Made by a program: the position numbers and the translations under genes. Below, piece after piece: positions 1-6,960 of a stretch of DNA of 55,077 bases (within the stretch, counting starts at the first letter, position 1; the number at the start of each line of letters is the position of its first letter). A model generated the notes under the pieces. The model was not told where the DNA came from, did no database searches, and saw only the letters and a program-made list of their open reading frames with translations. The DNA lies in contig JAHIKV010000198.1 in the NCBI GenBank assembly GCA_018897395.1, forward strand, positions 1 to 55,077, read 5' to 3'. The DNA is from Planctomycetota bacterium (GTDB lineage Bacteria; Planctomycetota; Planctomycetia; Pirellulales; Thermoguttaceae).

Positions 1-1
1 G

Positions 2-730
2 CCCCTCCCGACGCAACAACACGCCGAGCTGTCCCGGCTGGGTGCAGCGATCGGCCTCGCGGAGAACGCGGACCTTGTACTCGGCCGTGAACCGTCGCCG
101 CACGGGCTTCTCTGGAACGGCCGGGTCAGCAATCGGCCGGCAGGCGGCGCCATGAACCGGACCCTGCGGCGTGGCGATCATGTTGTCTTCGCCTACCTCG
201 ATCGCGCCTTCCGCAACACCGAAGACTGCCTATTGACGCTGCGCGACTGGAAGACCCGCGGCATTGTCGTACACTTCGCCGATCTGCGGATTGACGGCAA
301 CACGGCAATGGGGGAACTGCTGCTGACGATCCTGGCGGCCGTCGCTCGGATGGAGTCGGCCATGAAATCGGAGAGGATCAAAGAGGTCTTCGCCGCGCTG
401 AAGGAGGAGGGACGCATCGGCGCCGGCAGGGCGCCGCTTGGGTTCAAACTGGCCGGCCGCCGGGGAAAGAATGGCAAGTGGATCAGGGCAACCATCATAC
501 CAGACGTGGAAGCCAGGCGAATCATCGGGGAGATAATCCGCGTCCGCAACAAGCACGGCTGGACGTGGAATGAGATCAGCGACTACATCGAGGCGTGGCT
601 GGCAGAGAAAGAGAAGCGGTCGCCGGCCAATGCCGCGTTCAAGAAACGGGCATGGTCTTGGCAGCGTTGCCGGCGGGTTTACCTCCAAGTTACCGCCAAC
701 GGCGACCTGAATTATGGGGCCAGTTCATAG
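2..730 (+). CDS. Serine recombinase, 5' end outside window
   Basis: The protein resembles small serine recombinases of the resolvase/invertase type, which cut and rejoin DNA through a serine-DNA link. The frame is open from base 2, so the true start and the N-terminal catalytic serine lie left of the window; the ATG at 152 is probably internal. Visible family features are RPAGGAMNRTLRRGDHVVF followed by YLDRAFRN, then the helix TAMGELLLTILAAVARME and the E-helix segment SERIKEVFAALKEEG. The C-terminal part (from about DVEARRIIGEI) looks like a small recombinase DNA-binding tail. The final residues overlap a decayed antisense gene remnant, suggesting that insertion of this gene cut that one. 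The family and catalytic half are clear; whether the gene is intact cannot be seen. Confidence 0.8.
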   Translation, partial: PLPTQQHAELSRLGAAIGLAENADLVLGREPSPHGLLWNGRVSNRPAGGAMNRTLRRGDHVVFAYLDRAFRNTEDCLLTLRDWKTRGIVVHFADLRIDGNTAMGELLLTILAAVARMESAMKSERIKEVFAALKEEGRIGAGRAPLGFKLAGRRGKNGKWIRATIIPDVEARRIIGEIIRVRNKHGWTWNEISDYIEAWLAEKEKRSPANAAFKKRAWSWQRCRRVYLQVTANGDLNYGASS

Positions 731-960
731 GCGCCCGACCCGCTGTCCCACGTCAGGGTCCGCGGATTGGTGAAGTTCACCCCAGCCTTCTGCCGCTAGA
801 CATAGAAGGGGCCGCTGGCGTCTTCCAGCATGAAGGTCGCTTTACCGAGGGCATCGCTTACCAGGGGGCCTGCGATTATGTCTGCTCCGGCCGCGTCCGT
901 GCTGATCCAGCACTCGACGCCTTCGTGAACGGCGGGCCAAAAAGCCAGCGCCTGGGCGGT
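712..960 (-). pseudogene. Decayed fragment of an unknown protein, with in-frame stop
   Basis: On the minus strand one frame reads as protein-like sequence (WPAVHEGVECWISTDAAG, then GKATFMLEDASGPFYV, a TAG at 796-798, then RQKAGVNFTNPRTLTWDS) and ends at a TAA at 712-714. The TAG sits where a TGG tryptophan would fit. No start codon context is evident and the piece overlaps the 3' end of the recombinase gene. I recall similar short segments in hypothetical proteins of planctomycete mobile regions, but no function is known to me. It is called a remnant because of its short length and internal stop. Confidence 0.4.
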
Positions 961-1685
961 TGAAAAAGCTAGTGCTCGAAGTGGTTCGTGTATTATAGTC
1001 CCCCAGGCAGATCCTGGGGACGGCCGGGACTACGTCAACAACCTCATTTCTGACGGCTTTTCGGCGTTTTGAATTACGAGACGGCGATCTCGGAATCTTG
1101 TGCCCCGAAAGTCAGCGGCAACGTAAAGTGATCGAACGAGTGCCGGCAAAGGAAGGTCCTCTCGGACCAGCCCGCTCGAAGCGGCCGACGTTAGTCGGCC
1201 CGCACCTCGCGCCGTTCGCCTAGCCACGGCCGGACAAGCATGGTCCTCGGAAGGTGTCGTGGCGATCACCTATCAGCTTGAGCAACTTGGCGTATCACGC
1301 GACATCCGGTACGAAATCGTTCGTGTGATCTCATGGTATCCGTCCCGTTCAAGAAGAGCGGAATCCGCTGCCCAGCGCAGGTGCTCCGCCGGATCACTCG
1401 GTGGGACTCACGAACGAGCCTCGTGAGGTGCAGTGGGTTCTAGATTCGGAGTGCTTTTGGGGGACCGCCGCTGCTTTGTCAGCCTGCGAGCTTTGGGGTC
1501 GGAAGAACTTGCAAGAAAGGCTGTGGGAAGGTTGCATTTGCAGTGGCCGGGAAGTAGAATTGTTGACAGTGGTTACATTGGGGGGGCAGGAGACGATTGT
1601 TTCTATCACTTCGCTATCAGATCGGCTTACCTACTCCGCACAAGTGAGACTCTTACCCGACGAAACCGCGTTGGGAGGCAACATC
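961..1685. other. Long noncoding stretch before the first giant gene
   Basis: No convincing gene is seen on either strand. A short hairpin (CCCCAGG / CCTGGGG) lies near 1001-1020. The open frame that begins at 1401 and leads into the giant gene has no family resemblance before the signal peptide at 1686, so it is treated as leader. A TTGACA at 1562-1567 has no good -10 box at the right distance. Confidence 0.4.
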
Positions 1686-3827
1686 ATGTCACGGGTGTAC
1701 GTATTCTCTCTGGTTCTTGTGTTCTCGCTCGGCAGTTCCGGCTTGGGGCAGGATGCGCCGTCCGCCCCACCGTCGCTTCCGACCCAGACGGCGCCCCGCG
1801 CTGAACAACCGCCCGCTACGCAACCGGCCGACAAGAAACAACCTGGCACAAAAGAATCCAATGCCAGACCGCCTTTGCGCCAGGAACACGTCATTTACGT
1901 ACCGTTCAAGAACCTGCGCGATGTATTCGAGCGCGAGGATTCCTCGATCGTGCTGCCTTACGCGCAGTTTCTGGAGATGTGGAATCGGCTGATTCAGCCC
2001 GATCAGCAGCCAATCAAACCGCCGGTCAATGGTGTCATCACGCGTGCTGACTATGTTGGGTCAGTCAGGGGTGAACTGGTGCATCTGGACGCAACGTTGG
2101 ACGTCGAGGTGCTGAGCGCGGAATGGGCCCGATTGCCGGTGCAATTCGGCGATGCCGCGATTGGATCGGCGCGGACCGAAGACGGAGCCGTGTTGCTGCG
2201 AGGCGTCGGGGAGGGGCGATACGAATTACTTGTACGAGGACAAGGCAAACACCAGATTAAGCTGGGCCTGGTGACCGGAGTGAAATCGGCCGCCGAGGGA
2301 CGGAGCTTCACGGTGCAATGTCCGGCCGTGGGAGTCAGCAACTTGGAACTGGAAATACCCGAGAAAGATTTGGCCGTACACGTCACGCCGCGGCGCACTT
2401 CAGAGCTACGGTCCGTTCCGAAAGATGCCACTCGCGTACGCGCGGTTCTGGGATCCACCAAGCAGTTCACGGTCAGTTGGCAACCTAAGTCAGGCGGCTC
2501 AGACAAGGCTGCCGGTCTGGCTAACGTAACCGACACGATTGCCGTCGACGTGGGCGACGGCGTTGTCCACACGCACGCCGTCTTCGACTATCAGATCCTG
2601 CGCGGGTCGCTTGGCGAACTGATTGTCGAAGTGCCGTCCGATCAGCGTCTGCTGGATGTACAGGCGCCCGGTTTGCGCGATTGGCAGACAGAGGCGGCAG
2701 GCGACCGCCAGCGCGTGAAAGTGCGGTTGCACGCCCCAGCCACGGAGACGGTTCGCCTGGAGTTGCATACGGAAACGCCCATCTCCGAACAAGCCTTCCA
2801 GGTGGGGGACGTGCGTGCAGTCGGCGTGGCACGGGAGAGCGGGACCCTGGCAGTCCGCATCGCCGAAGACGTGGGTCTGGAACATATCGTGCGGGAATCG
2901 ATCACACGCATTGACGCCGCCGACGCTCCGTCGTCGTTGCGGAAACCGAACAGCACTTTCTACAAATTCTTCACGCCGGATCATAAGCTGTTGGTGGTCG
3001 CCTCGCAACTGAAGCCGCGGATTGTCGTCGGAAGTCACCTTTCGGTCTTGCTGGACAAGGCGCGGCTGACCACACGCGGCGAGTTCAGATATCAGGTTTC
3101 GCGGTCAGGGATCTTTGCGCTGACGTTTCGTCTGCCGGCCGGGTTTCAAGTCGACGAGGTTCGCACGGAATCGATGGAACGGTTCGAGGTTGCCTCTGCC
3201 GCGGGCGCTCAAATTTTGACCGTGTATTTCACCAAGAAACTGCTCGGCGACCTGACGGTAACCGTCACTGCAAGCCAATCGCGTGACAAGCCCGCCGGTG
3301 AGTTGACACTACCGTTGCTGGAGCCCTTGAACGTTACGCGTGAGGAGGGGCTGGTTGCCGTGATTGCACCGGAATCGCTGGAGGTGAAAACCGACGTGGC
3401 ACAACTGCGAGCCGCCCGGGCAGCCACGCCCGCCGAGCTGACGGCCAAAGGATTCCGGCCGCAGCCCCCCGGAGGTTCGACGCTGGCTGCGGCGTTTTCG
3501 TTCGTCACGCGGCCCGTCAGCATTGTGCAGACGATTACCGAACGGCCGCGGCGCATGTTCGCCTTCGTCGGCACGGTTGCCAATGTCAAAGAAGACGTGG
3601 TGCAGGTCACCACAACGTTCCGCTATCAAATTCAGTTTGCCGGCACGGACACGTTTCGCATCGCGGTGCCCGCGGTCGTGTCTGCCGGACGGTCCGCAGA
3701 CACCCCCGGTTCGTCGGGGGACGCCCCCGGACCGTCCCGGGACGGCTCCGATTGGTCCTGGGAACCCCCCGGGCCACCGGTTTCTTTCTCCAAGGGGGCT
3801 GTACATTCCCACGGGCCGGGCGGATAA
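1686..3827 (+). CDS. 5' part of a giant exported protein, apparently truncated
   Basis: The start is placed at the ATG at 1686: GGGAGG lies 7 nt upstream and the first residues (MSRVYVFSLVLVFSLGSSG) form a signal peptide. A Pro-rich spacer follows, then a long beta-rich region without membrane helices. Its order of motifs matches the second giant protein in this window: VIYVPFKNLRDVFERED here against LTLLIPYDPDN there, YAQFLEMWNRL against HDKFLRLWKQA, and FTVSWQPKSG against LSIRWQPRR. Homology stops at about 3690 (FRIAVPA). After that the frame runs through GC-rich palindromes giving a Ser/Gly/Pro tail and a stop. The expected C-terminal part and membrane bundle are missing, but similar sequence resumes at about 6943. 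I therefore infer a gene broken by insertion. The function is unknown; an exported or periplasmic location is likely. Confidence 0.7.
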   Translation: MSRVYVFSLVLVFSLGSSGLGQDAPSAPPSLPTQTAPRAEQPPATQPADKKQPGTKESNARPPLRQEHVIYVPFKNLRDVFEREDSSIVLPYAQFLEMWNRLIQPDQQPIKPPVNGVITRADYVGSVRGELVHLDATLDVEVLSAEWARLPVQFGDAAIGSARTEDGAVLLRGVGEGRYELLVRGQGKHQIKLGLVTGVKSAAEGRSFTVQCPAVGVSNLELEIPEKDLAVHVTPRRTSELRSVPKDATRVRAVLGSTKQFTVSWQPKSGGSDKAAGLANVTDTIAVDVGDGVVHTHAVFDYQILRGSLGELIVEVPSDQRLLDVQAPGLRDWQTEAAGDRQRVKVRLHAPATETVRLELHTETPISEQAFQVGDVRAVGVARESGTLAVRIAEDVGLEHIVRESITRIDAADAPSSLRKPNSTFYKFFTPDHKLLVVASQLKPRIVVGSHLSVLLDKARLTTRGEFRYQVSRSGIFALTFRLPAGFQVDEVRTESMERFEVASAAGAQILTVYFTKKLLGDLTVTVTASQSRDKPAGELTLPLLEPLNVTREEGLVAVIAPESLEVKTDVAQLRAARAATPAELTAKGFRPQPPGGSTLAAAFSFVTRPVSIVQTITERPRRMFAFVGTVANVKEDVVQVTTTFRYQIQFAGTDTFRIAVPAVVSAGRSADTPGSSGDAPGPSRDGSDWSWEPPGPPVSFSKGAVHSHGPGG

Positions 3828-3830
3828 TGC
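3685..3830. repeat. GC-rich palindrome cluster at the break in the first giant gene
   Basis: Several short palindromes are packed together: CGGACGGTCCG, CCCCGG-TTCG-TCGGGG, a perfect 12-mer CGTCCCGGGACG, and GGGAA...TTCCC flanking the end. The style resembles the GGGAC-type hairpin elements elsewhere in the window. This segment forms the abnormal C-terminus and stop codon of the truncated giant protein. Confidence 0.5.
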
Positions 3831-3865
3831 CGAGCATCAGCGGGAGGGACCCCGGCAGGGTAGAG

Positions 3866-4069
3866 ATGATTCCCAAATCGTGCGGTCCGACCCCGCCGGT
3901 CGATCCGAGCGAGTTGACTTTTTTGGCCGTCGATACGCGCACGCCCTACACGACCGATTTCGATGGTGCCGACGGTGGCAAACAGGCCCACTACATGCTG
4001 CGTTGGGTCAACACGCGCGGCGAAACCGGCCCGTGGAGCGAAACGGCCACCGCGACCATCGGGGCGTAA
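3866..4069 (+). pseudogene. 3' fragment of a fibronectin-like planctomycete protein
   Basis: The frame reads LTFLAVDTRTPYTTDFDG, then KQAHYMLRWVNTRGETGPWS and ends ETATATIGA before a TAA. This looks like the C-terminus of a larger family I know from planctomycete and verrucomicrobial hypothetical proteins, with a fibronectin-like beta pattern. Upstream the frame loses that character and enters the palindrome cluster. There is no proper start or ribosome binding site. It is best read as a leftover piece inside the segment that interrupts the giant gene. Confidence 0.45.
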
Positions 4070-4218
4070 AGCAGCCGCATACATAACGGTTTCTGACACC
4101 TTTTCTTTCTCCTTGTGTCCCCATGAATTCTGCTAGATTGAGGGGGAGCATGGTTACGCTGCAAATAGTGTAAAGAGCAACAGGTACTTTTCAGGTGAAG
4201 CGGGAGGAAGACCACGCT

Positions 4219-5094
4219 ATGAATTTTGTAGCCATCGACGTAGAGACAGCAAATGCCGATATGGCCTCAATTTGTCAGATCGGTCTTGTAGGCTGTGAAA
4301 ATGGCAATTTGTCGGACGAATGGAAAACCTACGTCGATCCAGAGGATTACTTCGATGGTTTCAATGTATCCATCCACGGGATTGACGAATCTGTTGTAAA
4401 TGGTGCCCCGACGTTCCCTGAACTGACCGATACACTTCGCACATATCTTGAAGGCAAAGTAGTTGTCTGCCACACTCACTTTGATAGGGTCGCAATGCAC
4501 CAAGCGGCCCAACGGTATGGAGTTAGCGCGCCAGAATGTACTTGGCTCGATTCGGCGCGCGTGGCACGTCGGACGTGGAAGGAGTGCGCGTGGGATGGGT
4601 ATGGGTTATTTAACGTATGCAAAATTATCGGTTATAACTTTAAGCACCATGACGCCCTAGAAGACGCAAAAGCAGCGGCGCATGTTCTTCTTGCCGCAAT
4701 AAATGAGAGCGGCCTAGACATAGATGCCTGGCTCAAGAGAGTCCGATATCCTATTGACCCAACAAAAGGCAGTTCTGACCCCGCAATAAAGCGTGATGGA
4801 AACCCAGAGGGCGCGCTTTATGGTGAAGTTCTTGTTTTCACTGGCGCACTAGAAATACCGCGTTGTGAAGCGGCGGATTTAGCAGCCGCTATTGGGTGCC
4901 AAGTGGCCCCTGGGGTCACGAAAAAGACAACAGTGCTAGTGGTAGGCGACCAGGACATTAAGAAACTTGCGGGCCATGAGAAGAGTTCAAAGCACAGAAA
5001 GGCCGAGGAGCTTATCGAGAAAGGTGTCGCAATACGAATCTTGAAAGAGAGTGATTTCAAAGAACTGGCAAGGTTCTCAAACGAATTCGCCTAA
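4219..5094 (+). CDS. DEDDh 3'-5' exonuclease with C-terminal BRCT domain
   Basis: The N-terminal 185 residues form a DnaQ/RNase T-type exonuclease: Exo I IDVET (D7, E9), Exo II CHTHFDR (D89), Exo III HHDALED (H144, D149). Such enzymes use two metal ions to remove 3' nucleotides. From about residue 205 a BRCT domain follows (YGEVLVFTGALEIPR... VLVVGD), the arrangement seen in stand-alone DNA polymerase III epsilon-like exonucleases. The ATG at 4219 was chosen over the GTG at 4195 because GGGAGGAAG lies just upstream and the exonuclease beta-strand begins at once. The gene is visibly more AT-rich than the giant genes on both sides. It is the first gene of a three-gene segment inside the split giant gene, fitting acquired cargo. 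Confidence 0.85.
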   Translation: MNFVAIDVETANADMASICQIGLVGCENGNLSDEWKTYVDPEDYFDGFNVSIHGIDESVVNGAPTFPELTDTLRTYLEGKVVVCHTHFDRVAMHQAAQRYGVSAPECTWLDSARVARRTWKECAWDGYGLFNVCKIIGYNFKHHDALEDAKAAAHVLLAAINESGLDIDAWLKRVRYPIDPTKGSSDPAIKRDGNPEGALYGEVLVFTGALEIPRCEAADLAAAIGCQVAPGVTKKTTVLVVGDQDIKKLAGHEKSSKHRKAEELIEKGVAIRILKESDFKELARFSNEFA

Positions 5095-5148
5095 CAAGCC
5101 CATTAAGTCGATTGAGAAATATCCTGTCTTTATCATAGGGAGACCACA

Positions 5149-5625
5149 GTGGCAAAAGAACGAGACCTCTTTGGGGAAGACAGTCGAAACTGTTCTGACG
5201 GGGATGATAGAATCACAGTCGCAGCCCATCGACTTACGATTTACTTCACGGAGGAAGCAAACCTCCCGATAAGATATAGAAAATCTTCCTCTTCCTCCAA
5301 ATCGAGGAAGATCAAGGAAGATGCTGTATTGGAAAAGCGTTTCAAAGCAAACGTGAAATCGTGGACACAGTTGATTGAAACTATGCTTTCCAAGATCAAC
5401 AATCAGCAGGCGTGGAGGTTCATTGACCTATCACCAGAGATTGCCCCAACGGTGCGGAAGCTAACCGAATGCAAAGATTTCTGTGATTTTGTGGATTATC
5501 TTACTCTGCGCCGGGACAAGGAGAATTGCTGCGCGGATGAACTCGGCGGAATCACTTGGCTTTTGATGCCGTTCCAACGTAAGATCGAAGAGCGGATTCA
5601 AATTCTGCCGGGTAATGCTCTGTGA
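5149..5625 (+). CDS. Hypothetical protein, 158 aa, in the inserted segment
   Basis: I do not recognise this family. It has a GTG start with GGGAG upstream. The N-terminal third is charged and Ser/Lys-rich (KSSSSSKSRKIKED), and the rest looks like a compact helical domain with aromatic residues (VKSWTQLIETML, FCDFVDYLTLRRDKENC). There is no signal peptide and no membrane helix, so a cytoplasmic location is likely. It lies 54 nt after the exonuclease gene in the same orientation and shares its lower GC content, so the two may be co-transcribed. Confidence 0.6.
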   Translation: MAKERDLFGEDSRNCSDGDDRITVAAHRLTIYFTEEANLPIRYRKSSSSSKSRKIKEDAVLEKRFKANVKSWTQLIETMLSKINNQQAWRFIDLSPEIAPTVRKLTECKDFCDFVDYLTLRRDKENCCADELGGITWLLMPFQRKIEERIQILPGNAL

Positions 5626-5635
5626 ATTCTGAAGC

Positions 5636-5700
5636 TGAAAAGGGGACATCACTGATTGCCGGGTGTCAAGTTCGTCAATGTCAGTGATGTGCCCTTTTCA
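5636..5700. repeat. Hairpin element, 20-bp arms
   Basis: Left arm 5636-5655 (TGAAAAGGGGACATCACTGA) and right arm 5681-5700 are inverted copies with one mismatch, separated by 25 nt. The arms begin with the AAAAGGGGAC core of the other hairpin elements in this window. It lies between two genes and could act as a terminator or mRNA stabiliser, but its likeness to the dispersed elements favours a repeat. Confidence 0.7.
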
Positions 5701-5726
5701 TGCCCTTTATTCTTCGAGGGAGCCAG

Positions 5727-6635
5727 ATGTTGAAGAGAATGCTCAACAGCCCCGAACGAATAACCTACGCGCGTTTGCGTGAGGTCTGCGAACTCCACGG
5801 CGCAGAGGTTTACGCCAAGGTCCGCCTAGCGGATGTCCTTCCGATCGAAGGCTCCGGCCTGCCCAAGGCGTTTTACGAGTTCGCCCTCCAATCGCATTAC
5901 GACTTCGTCGTTACGGGATCGGACCAAGTGCCGTTGTTTGCGATGGAGTTCGACGGTCCGCAACATGGCCACTCGCCGCAATCCGAACGAGACGCCAAAA
6001 AGGATGAACTGTCGAGTCGCTTCAGGCTCCCGCTACTGCGGATTCGTGCCGAGGATCTCTGCCGGACCGAATGGCAACTCGACCGGTTGACCGAGAGGAT
6101 CGAGCAATGGTTTGAAGATCATACCGAGTTGGCCAAACGAGATAGCAACATGCAACTCAAGCGCAAGTGTCCCCTGTGTGGGGGCGAGATGGTGAGGAAG
6201 CCCAGCAAGTTTGGCCCATTCCTGAGTTGCGTTCGATACCCCGATTGCAAGGGCTCCTGTGAACTGCCGCATCGGCCGAATCGCTTCAATATCCCGGGCT
6301 GGGGGAAAGTTCTCATCACTTGTTCGATTTGCGCTGCCCTGGTGGTTGTGGTGGTGGCGCTGCTTCTCAGATTCCAATACGGCACGCCGCAGGGCGGTGG
6401 GCAACAACCTCCCGGTGGAGGGACGAAGCCCGCCGTAGCGGACACACGTTCCTCAATGACTCTGCAAGAGAAACTAGCCTATGTCAGCGCTCTCAAGCAG
6501 TCGGACTATCCCGCGTGTCCTCATTGTGGAATGCGGATGGCGCTACGACATAACAGGCAAACGGGCGAACCGTTTTTCGGTTGTTCAGATTACCCTCGTT
6601 GCCGTGGCACGCGAGTTGTTCAGTATCCAAAATAG
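5727..6635 (+). CDS. DUF2726 nuclease-like domain with two zinc ribbons and a membrane helix
   Basis: The start is placed at the ATG at 5727, which has GAGGGAG upstream, rather than at 5700 inside a hairpin. Residues about 15-130 match DUF2726 (VRLADVLPIEGSG, FAMEFDGPQHGHSPQSERDA, KKDELSSRFRLPLLRIRA), a family related to Vsr/restriction-endonuclease-like folds; the E-x-D-G-x-x-H and D-x-K-K-D pattern fits a possible active site. Next come a topoisomerase-type C4 zinc ribbon (CPLCGGEMVRK... GPFLSC), a membrane helix (about residues 200-222) and a second ribbon (CPHCGMRMALRHN... FFGCSDYPRCRGT). Zinc ribbons of this type bind DNA. The protein may be a membrane-tethered DNA-binding protein. It closes the three-gene inserted segment. 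Confidence 0.75.
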   Translation: MLKRMLNSPERITYARLREVCELHGAEVYAKVRLADVLPIEGSGLPKAFYEFALQSHYDFVVTGSDQVPLFAMEFDGPQHGHSPQSERDAKKDELSSRFRLPLLRIRAEDLCRTEWQLDRLTERIEQWFEDHTELAKRDSNMQLKRKCPLCGGEMVRKPSKFGPFLSCVRYPDCKGSCELPHRPNRFNIPGWGKVLITCSICAALVVVVVALLLRFQYGTPQGGGQQPPGGGTKPAVADTRSSMTLQEKLAYVSALKQSDYPACPHCGMRMALRHNRQTGEPFFGCSDYPRCRGTRVVQYPK

Positions 6636-6942
6636 AGTGGGCACAGGTCGGTTCTGGGGTCGGTCGGTTCTGGGGAGGAAAAGGTGACAGCCACCAAATT
6701 TGCGGTGTATAGTGGCGACGGGGGTGTATCGAGTGGCCTTCGGAGAGCTTTTATTACTGCTACTGCTCCTGCTTCTTCGGTCTTTCGCTCCCGCCAAAAC
6801 GTCCATGGCAGGTTCAATCGCTTGGCCGGCTCCGCGACCCAACACGATACGGTCCTCGTGGCCGGCTCCAGCCCCTTGCTGCCGGGGCCAGATCATCTTG
6901 GAACGATCCTGGCGCCAGCCATCGAAGAATCACGGCTAAGAT
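6636..6942. other. Right flank of the inserted segment, no clear gene
   Basis: A 16-bp tandem repeat lies at 6646-6675 (GGTCGGTTCTGGGG twice), followed by an AAAAGGTGACAGCCACC stretch that resembles a degenerate hairpin-element arm. An open frame at 6700-6939 encodes a run of ten leucines and has no recognisable domain. A TAA at 6937-6939 lies just before homology to the giant protein resumes. Confidence 0.45.
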
Positions 6943-6960
6943 GGCCGCGCCACTTCGGCG

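Noticed and set aside
595..963. Plus-strand frame overlapping the recombinase 3' end
   Set aside because: It is antisense to the decayed fragment at 712-960 and shows no protein-like pattern.
1562..1567. TTGACA as a -35 box for the first giant gene
   Set aside because: No -10-like hexamer lies 15-19 nt downstream; the stretch there is a G run.
1401..1685. N-terminal extension of the first giant protein
   Set aside because: A strong Shine-Dalgarno and signal peptide at 1686 mark the start; the upstream codons have no family resemblance.
6700..6939. Plus-strand open frame with ten consecutive leucines
   Set aside because: Low-complexity codon run, no ribosome site, no domain; probably chance in the damaged flank of the inserted segment.
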